Assembly (NCBI GenBank): GCA_951812665.1
Contig: CATOST010000015.1
Span: 30,474-94,473, forward strand
Length of the DNA stretch: 64,000 nt
Reading direction: 5' to 3'
DNA from: an uncultured Acidobacteriota bacterium
GTDB lineage: Bacteria; Acidobacteriota; UBA6911; RPQK01; JAJDTT01
Under the pieces are notes generated by a model. It was not told the origin of the DNA, did no database searches, and was given only the letters and a program-made list of their open reading frames with translations. The translations under genes were made by a program, and so were the position numbers. Numbering within the stretch: the first letter of the stretch is position 1; every line of letters begins with the position of its first letter. Positions 43,314 to 50,983 of this stretch are shown piece after piece.

Positions 43314-45364
43314 CAGCGCCGTCTCAGCTTGTCCCGGAGGCGGAGACCGGCCAGTTTCCAGAGAGGGACCTCGTTGCGCAGGCTCCGGATCTCCCGGCGC
43401 AGCAGCCGGATCAGCTTCTGCCGCTCGTTGATGAGGAAACGGGTGTTCAGCCAAGCCTCTTCCCGTTCCTGAAGCAGTTCCCTGAGCCGCTGGTGGAGGC
43501 TCGGGAACTGGCCGTTCCGGGCCATCTCCGAGAGGGCGCAGAGGGAATCGGGATCCGAGTCCGGCCCCGGGAGCAGCGCCGCCAGCGAGTTCCGTTGGTC
43601 CTCCGAGAGGGGTGTCTTGGAGATCAGAAAAAGGCTCCGGTAGGCCGGTTCAGCCAGGTCCGGGACGTAACAGGTCTGGTTGTAGAGGCGGTTCAGCGCA
43701 ATCATGGAGGTGGCGTCGTTCAGTTGGAAATAGTGCTGCGTCAGCACCTGCATGGCCCGCCAGCGAGCCAGGTAGCCGCTGGGGAACCGGTGGACCTCGT
43801 ACTCGGGCCGGTCCCGGAAGTGACTCTCCACCAGGTCGTGAGACGGCAGCCCCAGGGTCCGGTGCTCCTCCAGGAAGCGGCGGGTGTTCAGCAGTCCCTG
43901 CGCCAGCTCCTCTTCGGTCCGCTCCACGGCCGGGGTGGAGAAGGGAGCGCCGATCAGGATGAAGGAACGGGCGACGCGATCCAGTTCCGAGAGGAAATCG
44001 GGCCGCCGCTCCGGATCCAGATGCTCCAGAACGTCCAGGGCCAGCACCAGGTCGAAGGAGGCGTTTTCGAAGGGCTGCTCCCAGGCCGGAGCCGGAGCGT
44101 GGTCCGGATGGTCGCAATGCCTCAGGTCGGTGGTTCGGACCTCGACGGGCGAGTCCATTTCCAGTTCGAACAAGAAGTCCGCCGTGGTGGCCAGGTGTCC
44201 GTCCTGGTCCCCCAACAAGCCGCCCACGTCCAGGATGGGACCCTGGGTCAACCGTGAACCCACCTGGGCCGCGAGGCGGTAGCGCTGGTAGAGGTCGAAG
44301 GGAAGGCCCAGGACCAGGTCCTCCTGGGAACAGGGCTCGGCGTCGATCTGCAGGTCGTGGATGCGGAGCCGTGCACCCAGTGGAGAGGGTTCGAAGATCA
44401 GGTGGTGTCCGCCGGTCGGCACGCTGACCGGGGGCAGTTCGACCTGGGTGGTCTTCCGCTCCGAGTCGAGGTGGATCTCGGCCAACGTGGAGCTGCCGGC
44501 CCGGATCCGCAGGGTGGTGAACTCGGGCGAGGAAGAGACGGAGAAGCGGGTCGTGAAACGGACCGGTCCGGCCAGCCGGTTCAAGAGGTAGAGAGCCGAG
44601 GAATTCCCCTGCATTTCCCGCGAGCCCGCCCCCAACGCCGACCATCCCCAGCGCGGCAGCACCTCCAGGGGACCGTCGACGGAGACGAATTCCGGTTCGG
44701 GGCCGGTGTAGTCGTGGCGCCACGCCGCCGTTCGCTCCGCCATGGGGGACCCCTTGAACGCCGCCAGGAACTGGAAGTTGTAGGGAGTCACGGAGAAGCG
44801 GTAGGTCACGGCCAGGTCCAGCTCCTCCAGGACCGAAATCCAGAAGGAGGGGGGACGCTCGAAGCAGTGGGTCGGCTCCGGACGCCGGAAATGGAGCGGG
44901 TCCGGGGTGGCGCCTGAAATGAGTCCGTCCGGGTGCAGGATCCGGACCGCCTCCCGGAGGCAGGAGCGCGGGTCCGGAAGGTGCTCCAGCAGGTCGAACA
45001 GGGTCACGACATGGGCGCAGCCGCCGGCGAAGGGGAGTTCCTGGGCGTCACCCTGCACCAGGAACGGACGCGCCGGAGGGTGCTGGGAGAGGGCGTAGTC
45101 GCTCAGGTCCAGCCCCACCGCCCGTCGGCCGGAGGCCCGGGCCGCTTCCGTCAGGTAGCCGTAAGCGCAACCCAACTCCAACCACAAGCCCCGGGGCTGG
45201 AGCGCCGCCAGCAACTCAATCCACGGGTTCCAATCCGGATGCGCCCGAGCGTAACCCTCGGGCGGGTATCCGCTGGTCTTGCCGTGGAAATAGCCGTGAT
45301 CGTAGAGGTCGCGGTGTCGGCGGAGGCCGGAAGAATCGTCCGAACTTCCCCTCCCGGCTCCCAT
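43313..45364 (-). CDS. Two-domain SAM-dependent methyltransferase of the glycan cluster
   Basis: 683 residues from the ATG at 45364; an ATG at 45385 is equally possible. The first class I methyltransferase domain shows LWLELGCAYGYLTEAA and DAQELPFAGGCAHVVTLFD. A beta-rich region (about 230-370) follows. The second, more divergent methyltransferase-like domain has PILDVGGLLGDQDGHL and SFDLVLALDVLEHLDP. The C-terminal 80 residues form a coiled coil (LLQEREEAWLNTRFLINERQ). Likely modifies a surface glycan or its terminal sugar, as seen in O-antigen loci. It leads an operon with two GT2 genes. The open frame upstream of 45385 crosses a hairpin repeat and is not coding. Confidence 0.75.
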   Translation of the reverse strand: MGAGRGSSDDSSGLRRHRDLYDHGYFHGKTSGYPPEGYARAHPDWNPWIELLAALQPRGLWLELGCAYGYLTEAARASGRRAVGLDLSDYALSQHPPARPFLVQGDAQELPFAGGCAHVVTLFDLLEHLPDPRSCLREAVRILHPDGLISGATPDPLHFRRPEPTHCFERPPSFWISVLEELDLAVTYRFSVTPYNFQFLAAFKGSPMAERTAAWRHDYTGPEPEFVSVDGPLEVLPRWGWSALGAGSREMQGNSSALYLLNRLAGPVRFTTRFSVSSSPEFTTLRIRAGSSTLAEIHLDSERKTTQVELPPVSVPTGGHHLIFEPSPLGARLRIHDLQIDAEPCSQEDLVLGLPFDLYQRYRLAAQVGSRLTQGPILDVGGLLGDQDGHLATTADFLFELEMDSPVEVRTTDLRHCDHPDHAPAPAWEQPFENASFDLVLALDVLEHLDPERRPDFLSELDRVARSFILIGAPFSTPAVERTEEELAQGLLNTRRFLEEHRTLGLPSHDLVESHFRDRPEYEVHRFPSGYLARWRAMQVLTQHYFQLNDATSMIALNRLYNQTCYVPDLAEPAYRSLFLISKTPLSEDQRNSLAALLPGPDSDPDSLCALSEMARNGQFPSLHQRLRELLQEREEAWLNTRFLINERQKLIRLLRREIRSLRNEVPLWKLAGLRLRDKLRRR

Positions 45365-45407
45365 GACTGGCCAGCACGATACCATGCCGCCCAAACCGAT
45401 TCCACGA

Positions 45408-45510
45408 AAGGAGCGGCGACTTTCAGTCGCCGAACTCCCAAGTGTCAATTGAGCAGAAGAGCATGGGGAATTGATCCCACGAGGGAGCGGAAGAATGGGC
45501 GACTGGAGAT
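45408..45510. repeat. Two REP-like hairpins
   Basis: A GGAGCGGCGACTTTCAGTCG hairpin with matching right arm at 45411-45440 and a GGGCGACTGGAGATCGCCC hairpin near 45496. They lie upstream of the methyltransferase start. The rest of 45386-45599 is featureless. Confidence 0.7.
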
Positions 45511-45599
45511 CGCCCCTCCTCGCCACTACGAGCTAGGAGTCTGCGCCGCAGGCTCCTAGTTGGGGGTGATCCCCTGGACGAAAGTGTCGCGCAACCCCT

Positions 45600-45884
45600 T
45601 CAAAGTCCTTCCACATGCCCCATGCGTTCCCGGAGTTCGCCGATATGGGAATCGATCCGTCCCATCTGGCCGCGCATGTCCTGTATATCCTGCCGCGTCT
45701 CCCGCCGCAGACCTTGGATTTCGGCCCGCATCTCTTGCCGCAGGCCTTGGATCCCGTCCCGGGTCTCCTGCCGCAGGCCCTGCATATCGCGCCGTAGCCC
45801 TCGCACGCCGGCCAACGTCAGTCCGCCAAGACCGACGCCCACTGCCGCCACTGCTACCAAGACCCTGATCAGATCAACATCCAT
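45600..45884 (-). CDS. Small membrane-anchored coiled-coil protein (subfamily B), 3' frameshift
   Basis: 94 residues as read. A membrane segment (about 4-24) precedes five near-perfect hendecads: DMQGLRQETRD, GIQGLRQEMRA, EIQGLRRETRQ, DIQDMRGQMGR, IDSHIGELRER. The frame stops after GHVEGL. Adding one base there restores LLKGLRDTFV and a stop 12 codons later, which is the family C-terminus. So one base was probably lost near 45605-45612. It has a good GGGAGGT-like site upstream of the ATG. Function unknown. Confidence 0.65.
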   Translation of the reverse strand: MDVDLIRVLVAVAAVGVGLGGLTLAGVRGLRRDMQGLRQETRDGIQGLRQEMRAEIQGLRRETRQDIQDMRGQMGRIDSHIGELRERMGHVEGL

Positions 45885-46139
45885 AGTCTGGACTCCGTTG
45901 ACCTCCCTGACGGGCCTCGAACAGGAGGCGTCCTGAGATCAATCTCGTCGGTTCGAAGCATTCTTCCGCTGCTCCTCATTGATTGTCAACGCTCATTACT
46001 TACAACGACGACGGCGGAAAAAGTGCGATCGGTCATCGGGTGGCCGTTGATTCCTTAATCTCGAATTCTTGTGCAAATTGACGAAGGACCTTCGGCAGGG
46101 GCGCCCACTTCGGTCCAAAGCGGAGCAAGACGGGGACGA

Positions 46140-46205
46140 CGAAGAGTCGGCGGTTGGAACCCGCTGCTCCGGGAGTTCGGGGGTTAGAAACCGCCGCTCC
46201 AACGA
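46140..46205 (-). repeat. Degenerate REP-like hairpins at 3' end of ABC gene
   Basis: GGAGCGGCGGTTTCTAACCC and a neighbouring GGAGCAGCGGGTTCCAACCG, both read on the minus strand. The first supplies the last codons (WSGGF) and the stop of the ABC ATPase gene. The rest of 45885-46140 is featureless. Confidence 0.6.
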
Positions 46206-47371
46206 TGTTCCAGACGGACCGCCCCCCAATCCCTGCCCCGGGAGCGTACGTTGAACGGAATCGATACCCAACTCCCCGGCGCCGGCTCCTCGGAATGGGA
46301 ACAGGCGGCGGCCAGAACCCGGTAACCGCCCGCGAGGAGAGGAATCTCCCGCAGCGTGAGCCGCCCCCGGTAACGGCCGCCGGCCAACGACTGCAGTTCT
46401 TCAATGCTGCGGGTCCGGGTCTCGTGGATGCTGAGGCCGTCGTCTCTCCGGATCGCCACCCGAAGGCTGGGGCGGCCCCGGAAGTCGGACCCGAACTCGG
46501 CGACGATTTCCAGCCGCAAGGTCTCGCCGGTCTGGAAGCTCCCGGATCGGGATCCCGAACCGTCCTCCAGTCGGAGGCTTTCGATTCTACAATTCCGGGC
46601 AGGGTCGGAACCGGCGGTGCCGGGGCCCCCGTCGCGGGGAGCCGACGCCTGCCCCAGAAATCGGCTGTAGTCTTCCACCACCGTGACGGCATCTCCCTGG
46701 GATTGGGGGCGGCCCTCCCGGAGCCAGATCGCCTCCTCGCACAAGGTCCTGATCTGGTAGAGGTTATGGGAGCAGATCACGATGGCCGCCCCTCTCTTCT
46801 TGATGGACAGGATCCGGTCCGTGCACTTTTTCTGGAAGGGCTGGTCTCCCACGCCCAACGCCTCGTCGATGACCAGCACGGAAGGATGGAATCCGGTGGA
46901 GACGGCGAAGCCCAAACGGACGTACATGCCGGCGGAATAGGTCCTCACCGGCTGGTCGATGAATTCCCCCAGCTCGCTGAAGGCCACGATCCGGTCCTCC
47001 GCCTCCCGGACCCGGTCCGGCTCCAGGCCCATGAGAGCCCCGCTGAACCGGATGTTCTCGCGGCCGCTGAACTCGGGATGGAAGCCGGCTCCCAGGTCCA
47101 GCAGGGCGCCGACGGGTCCGTCCACCTCGACCCTCCCCGAGCTGGGATGGGCGGCGCCCGACACGAGCTTCAGCAGGGTGGTTTTTCCCGAACCGTTCTG
47201 GCCGGCCACTCCCAGGGCCTTGCCCGCCTCGACCTGGAAGCTGACCCCTTCCAGGGCCCGGATCCGGTGGGCCGAATCCTTTCCTGTGAGGATCTGGCGG
47301 AGAAGGTTCCGGGGGTTCCAATGCGACCCGTAGAATTTGGAAAGGCGGTCGGCCCGGACGGCGGGTCTCAC
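46184..47371 (-). CDS. wzt: ABC transporter ATPase for surface polysaccharide export (Wzt type)
   Basis: 395 residues from the GTG at 47371, which overlaps the permease stop (GTGA). P-loop GQNGSGKTT, signature RTYSAGMYVRLGFA, Walker B VLVIDEAL and the H-loop region VICSHN are present. This TagH/Wzt subfamily exports O-antigen or similar polymers. A C-terminal beta-sandwich extension (from about 255: SFQTGETLRLEIVAEFGSDF) is the Wzt-type carbohydrate-binding domain that recognises the polymer end. The last residues WSGGF and the stop come from a hairpin repeat. It works with the permease gene next to it. Confidence 0.85.
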   Translation of the reverse strand: MRPAVRADRLSKFYGSHWNPRNLLRQILTGKDSAHRIRALEGVSFQVEAGKALGVAGQNGSGKTTLLKLVSGAAHPSSGRVEVDGPVGALLDLGAGFHPEFSGRENIRFSGALMGLEPDRVREAEDRIVAFSELGEFIDQPVRTYSAGMYVRLGFAVSTGFHPSVLVIDEALGVGDQPFQKKCTDRILSIKKRGAAIVICSHNLYQIRTLCEEAIWLREGRPQSQGDAVTVVEDYSRFLGQASAPRDGGPGTAGSDPARNCRIESLRLEDGSGSRSGSFQTGETLRLEIVAEFGSDFRGRPSLRVAIRRDDGLSIHETRTRSIEELQSLAGGRYRGRLTLREIPLLAGGYRVLAAACSHSEEPAPGSWVSIPFNVRSRGRDWGAVRLEHRWSGGF

Positions 47372-48153
47372 AACAGGTCCACCAACTGGTTTCGGGTCCG
47401 GTCCAGGACGAAACGCCCCAGTCGATAGAACCCCAGGGACAGGACGGCCCAATAGAGCAGCCCCCAGAAAGAGGGCTCCGGAGCGCCCAGGAAGGCGAAC
47501 CGGTAGGCCTCCACCATGTGGGTCAGGGGGTTCAGGGCGAGGAGGAACTGGTAGGTTTCCGGGGCTCGGCTCCGGGGGTAGACGATGGGAGTGACCCAGA
47601 AGAAGAGCATGAAGAGAACCCCGAGGAGCTGGGCCACGTCGCGGAAGAAGACGTTCAGAGAAGCGGCCATGGCGGCCAGCCCGTAGGTCATGAGGATCTG
47701 GATCGCGAAGAGGGGGAAAATCAGGACCAGGAACCGGAAGTCGGTCAGTTGGGTGACCGCCAGCACCACGAGGAAGACGGCCGTCCCCAGGAGTTGGTGC
47801 ACGAAGGCCGAGACCAGGACGCTGAGGGGAAGCGCCTCCAGCGGGAATCGCTGTTTCTTGATGATGTTGGCGTTCTCGATGAAGGTCCGGGAGGAGCGGA
47901 CGACGCCCTCCTGAATGGCCATCCAGGGGAGCAGAGCGGCGAAGAGATTCAGCGCGAAGATCCCGGTGGACCCCTCGCGGCCGAACCGAATCTCCAGCAC
48001 CAGAGAGAAGACCAGCGTGTAGAGAGCCAGTTGCAGAGCCGGATTCAGAATCGACCAGAAAAGGCCGGCGACGGAACCGATGTAACGGCTCCGGATATCC
48101 CGGGACACCAGTTCACGAATCAGGTGCTTGTGGCTCAGGAGCGAACTCAACAT
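47368..48153 (-). CDS. wzm: ABC-2 type permease for surface polysaccharide export (Wzm type)
   Basis: 261 residues from the ATG at 48153; an ATG at 48192 would add 13 residues. RELVSRDIRSRYIGSVAGLFWSILNPALQ is characteristic of ABC-2 polysaccharide permeases (residues about 14-42), and six hydrophobic segments follow. PWMAIQEGVVRSSRTFIENANIIKKQRFPLEA marks the typical coupling helix region. It overlaps the ATPase gene by 4 bases, as expected for a Wzm/Wzt pair. A TATAAT-like box at 48189-48194 on the minus strand could start this operon. Confidence 0.85.
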   Translation of the reverse strand: MLSSLLSHKHLIRELVSRDIRSRYIGSVAGLFWSILNPALQLALYTLVFSLVLEIRFGREGSTGIFALNLFAALLPWMAIQEGVVRSSRTFIENANIIKKQRFPLEALPLSVLVSAFVHQLLGTAVFLVVLAVTQLTDFRFLVLIFPLFAIQILMTYGLAAMAASLNVFFRDVAQLLGVLFMLFFWVTPIVYPRSRAPETYQFLLALNPLTHMVEAYRFAFLGAPEPSFWGLLYWAVLSLGFYRLGRFVLDRTRNQLVDLL

Positions 48154-48199
48154 GGTCGCGGGGGACCCTGCCCGGGCAAAGTCCCCGCCCATTATAATT

Positions 48200-48290
48200 C
48201 ACACCTGGAAGGGGGGACATTCTTGTCCCCCAATCTTCGCTGTTCCAAACTCAAATGGATTTCGACGGTCAGAAATCCGCCGCTCCAGGC
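48200..48290 (+). repeat. Two REP-like hairpins upstream of exporter
   Basis: A GGGGGGACATTCTTGTCCCC hairpin (48208-48232) and a degenerate CGACGGTCAGAAATCCGCCG one (48262-48285). Confidence 0.7.
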
Positions 48291-48319
48291 AGATCGGCGG
48301 CTACGTCAGGCGAGTGGGT

Positions 48320-48508
48320 TCACCCATCGCAGACCCGGAAATCGAGCCAAGATCGGACGCGAGTGCTGGCGCCCCTCACGTCGAGGGGATACTCGAGAAT
48401 TCTCGGGTGAGTGGCGACGCGGATAAAATCAAGGATAGACGCCCACGGGAGTCCAACGCTGACAGTCCCGTTCATCAGGGCTTCCCACCATTCTCGGGCT
48501 TCCGTCAC
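48320..48508 (-). pseudogene. PIN-domain (VapC-like) toxin fragment
   Basis: 63 residues from a GTG that overlaps the stop of the XRE-type gene. The text WWEALMNGTVSVGLPWASIL followed by FIRVATHPRILEYP corresponds to the middle of VapC-like PIN toxins. The N-terminal DVNVL and C-terminal catalytic motifs are missing, so it is too short to be an active ribonuclease. Probably the decayed toxin half of a toxin-antitoxin pair. Confidence 0.55.
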
Positions 48509-48855
48509 GAAACTCCGGCTCGGACCTCCCGGGTGATCCGGGTCAGCATGTCGTCCGGAGCCTCGTCGAGTTCCCTCAACAGATCGGCAAAAAGCCTGGG
48601 ACGGCGGATCACGATCTGCTGGAGATCCTGCGAAACCTTCCCCGCCAGGGCCAACAACACATCGGCGTCCTCTTCCAAGTCAGACGCGAGCCGGCGGATC
48701 GTTCGCTCTGGAGGGGGCGCAGTCCTTTCGCATTCGACTTTGTTCAAGTAGGCCGGCTGGACGCCGGTCCGGGAAGCCACCATCCTCAACGAAAACGTAC
48801 AATCTTCACGCTGCCGCTTCTCCCGAACCGTGCGAATGTGCTCTCCAAAGGTCAT
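48505..48855 (-). CDS. XRE-family DNA-binding protein (antitoxin-like)
   Basis: 116 residues. The N-terminal Cro/C1 helix-turn-helix is MTFGEHIRTVREKRQ, then TFSLRMVASRTGVQPAYLNKVECER (about 20-44). The remainder is helical (LLALAGKVSQDLQQIVIRRP). It overlaps the PIN-fragment gene, as in toxin-antitoxin operons, and may be the surviving regulator. GGAGGAGAAAATG is a strong ribosome-binding site. It may autoregulate; no operator could be identified. Confidence 0.8.
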   Translation of the reverse strand: MTFGEHIRTVREKRQREDCTFSLRMVASRTGVQPAYLNKVECERTAPPPERTIRRLASDLEEDADVLLALAGKVSQDLQQIVIRRPRLFADLLRELDEAPDDMLTRITREVRAGVS

Positions 48856-48934
48856 TTTCTCCTCCTGGTCGTTTCGGATCGTCCAACGATCACATGTCTA
48901 CCAGGGATTAGACGGTATACGAGCCAGGTGACAG

Positions 48935-48965
48935 GAGGGGGCGACTATCTTGCCGCCCACTCTAT
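48935..48965 (+). repeat. REP-like hairpin before decayed RAYT
   Basis: GGAGGGGGCGACTATCTTGC with a partly matching right arm, 30 bases upstream of the RAYT pseudogene. Confidence 0.65.
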
Positions 48966-48996
48966 CGTCGATTGAGCGAGGGGACCGTTAGGAAAT

Positions 48997-49649
48997 ATGT
49001 GGCAAAACGACACGAAGAATTGGTGGCTGGAAAGCTTCGGCCCCTCTTTTGATCAGTCTGGAACCATTGACGTTTGGTACAACCGCCTGCCCCATTGGCA
49101 CAAGCGCGAACACTTCGTCTTCGTGACTTGGCGGCTGGGAGACTCTCTACCCCAAGTCAAACTGGATCAGTGGCGCGAAGAACGCAGATTCTGGTTGAAA
49201 CACCATCCAAGACCCTGGGATGCGCCGACGGCGAAACGCTACGCCAGTCAATTCTCTCGACGAATCGAGGACTGGCTGGATCAAGGAAACGGGTCCTGCC
49301 TCCTGAAGGATCCGGCCTTGGCCCAGGTCGTGGCTGACTCATTGCGGCATTTCGATGGACCGGCGTTACGAACTGGCCTCCTTCGTCGTGATGCCCAACC
49401 ACGTCCATGTGTTGTTTCGCCCTCTTGGCTCTCATCATCTCAGAGATATCGTCAGATCCTGGAAGGGATTTACGGCTTATGTGATCAACCAGAGGACCGG
49501 CAAGTACGCCAAGATCTGGCAGAAAGACTATTGGGATCGGTTGATCAGGCACCCCTCTGCACTTTTTGAAATGCGTGGAGTACATTCGCGAGAACCCGAG
49601 GAGAGCCGGACTGAGAGAAAGGGAGTTTCTCCTTTTCGAGAAGGTATAG
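48997..49649 (+). pseudogene. Second RAYT copy with two frameshifts
   Basis: The three segments together match the intact RAYT at 6228 over nearly its whole length. They read NRLPHWHKREHFVFVTWRLG, then MPNHVHVLFRPLG and KIWQKDYWDRLIRHP, and finally LHFLKCVEYIRENPRRAGLR. An extra base near 49357-49365 (GGACCGGCG) and another in the C run at 49550-49555 break the frame. Both HUH and YIRENP motifs are still recognisable, so decay is recent or the breaks are assembly errors. An array of about ten hairpins follows within 2 bases of the last codon. Confidence 0.85.
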
Positions 49650-49975
49650 GAGGCGACTTTCCTGCCGCCACTGGAGCGACTTTCCTGCCGTCATTGGAGG
49701 AGCTCTCCTGCCGCCACTGGAGCGACTTTCCTGCCGTCATTGGAGGAGCTCTCCTGCCGCCACTGGAGCGACTTTCTTGTCGCCACTGGAGCGACTTTCT
49801 TGCCGTCATAGGAGGGGCGGCTTTCTTGCCGCCCATAGGAGGGGCGACTTTCTTGTCGCCCACTGGGAGGGACGACTTTCTTGCCGCCCACTCCGGATTG
49901 AGCAGGACGAAGAGGAGGGGGGCGATAGCCCCCCTAACCCCCTAATCGGCGGCAAGAAAGCCGCCGCTCCCACGC
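49648..49975. repeat. Large REP-like hairpin array with composite repeat, copy 3
   Basis: Ten consecutive + units of 23-27 bases (49650-49891). The two-unit block GGAGCGACTTTCCTGCCGTC and GGAGGAGCTCTCCTGCCGCC is itself repeated in tandem. A composite end follows: GGGGGGCGATAGCCCCCC hairpin, AACCCCCTAATCGG and a minus hairpin, as at 13755 and 40856. It fills the 357-base gap between the RAYT pseudogene and the GT2 gene. Confidence 0.9.
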
Positions 49976-50007
49976 AGTGTGTTAGAATCAGCGCCGAAAA
50001 TCCGCCC

Positions 50008-50983
50008 ATGAGATTGATCTCCATGGTGATTCCCCTCTTCAACGAAGAGGAATCGCTCCCTGAGCTCTACCAAGGCATCGTCCAAGAACTGAGTTCGCAT
50101 TCCGGCGACTTGGAGATCATCTTCGTCGACGACGGCAGCACCGACGGCTCCTTCTCCACGCTGAAGCGCCTTCAGAAACAGGACTCCCGGATCCGGATCA
50201 TTCGCTTTCGCCGCAACTTCGGCAAGTCGGCGGCGCTGGCGGCCGGATTTCGGCATGCCCGGGGAGAGGTCATCGTCACCATGGATGCGGACCTTCAGGA
50301 TCGTCCCCGGGAGGTGGGCAAGCTGCTGGCCCGACTGGAGCAGGGGTTCGACCTGGTCTCCGGCTGGAAGGTCAAACGCCAGGACCCGTGGCGCAAGCGC
50401 GCCGCGTCGCGGATCTTCAACTTCGTCACCGCCCTCCTGACGGGAGTTCCGCTCCACGACCTCAACTGCGGACTCAAGGCCTATCGCCGGGAGGTGATCC
50501 GGGAGGTGAAGGTCTACGGCGAGATGCACCGGTTCATTCCGGTCCTGGCCAGCTACCGCGGCTTTCGGATCGGGGAGGTCGCGGTGGACCATGCTCCCCC
50601 GCGCCTACGGGCGCAGCAAGTACGGCGCCGGCCGCTTCCTGGGCGGTTTCTTCGATCTCCTGACGGTGATCATGTTGACCCGCTACAACAGCAAGCCGCT
50701 GCACGTCTTCGGGATTCTGGGCGTCGTCCTGCTCCTGGCCGGCTTTTCCATCCAGGCATATCTCACCGTGGGCTGGTTTCAGGGCCGCTGGATCGGGGAC
50801 CGGCCCCTGTTCATGCTGGGAATCCTGCTCCTCATCATGGGCGTCCAGTTCATCTTCTTCGGACTTCTGGCCGAGATGATCGCCTACTCCTCCCGCAGAG
50901 AAGGGGACTACTCGGTGCGCGAAGTCCGGGTGGTGGAACCGGAGGAGGCCAGCTCCAAGTCCCTGGTCTCTCTGCCCGGATGA
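50008..50983 (+). pseudogene. Family 2 glycosyltransferase (DPM1/ArnC-like) with frameshift near 50597
   Basis: Start at the ATG 50008 (MRLISMVIPLFNEEESLP). Motifs: FVDDGSTDGSFSTL, RFRRNFGKSAALAAGF, metal site TMDADLQDRPREV and HDLNCGLKAYRREV. The frame then fails at GCTCCCCCGCGCC (50592-50602): one extra base separates VAVDH from the expected PRAYGRSKYGAGRF in the next frame. That frame continues with two C-terminal membrane segments and stops at 50983. The intact form would be a polyprenyl-phosphate sugar transferase with membrane anchors. The stop overlaps the next gene (ATGA). Real decay and a single-base error in a C run are equally possible. Confidence 0.75.

Noticed and set aside
49650..49891. 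Possible CRISPR array
   Set aside because: Same reasoning: contiguous hairpin units, no spacers, adjoining a RAYT pseudogene.
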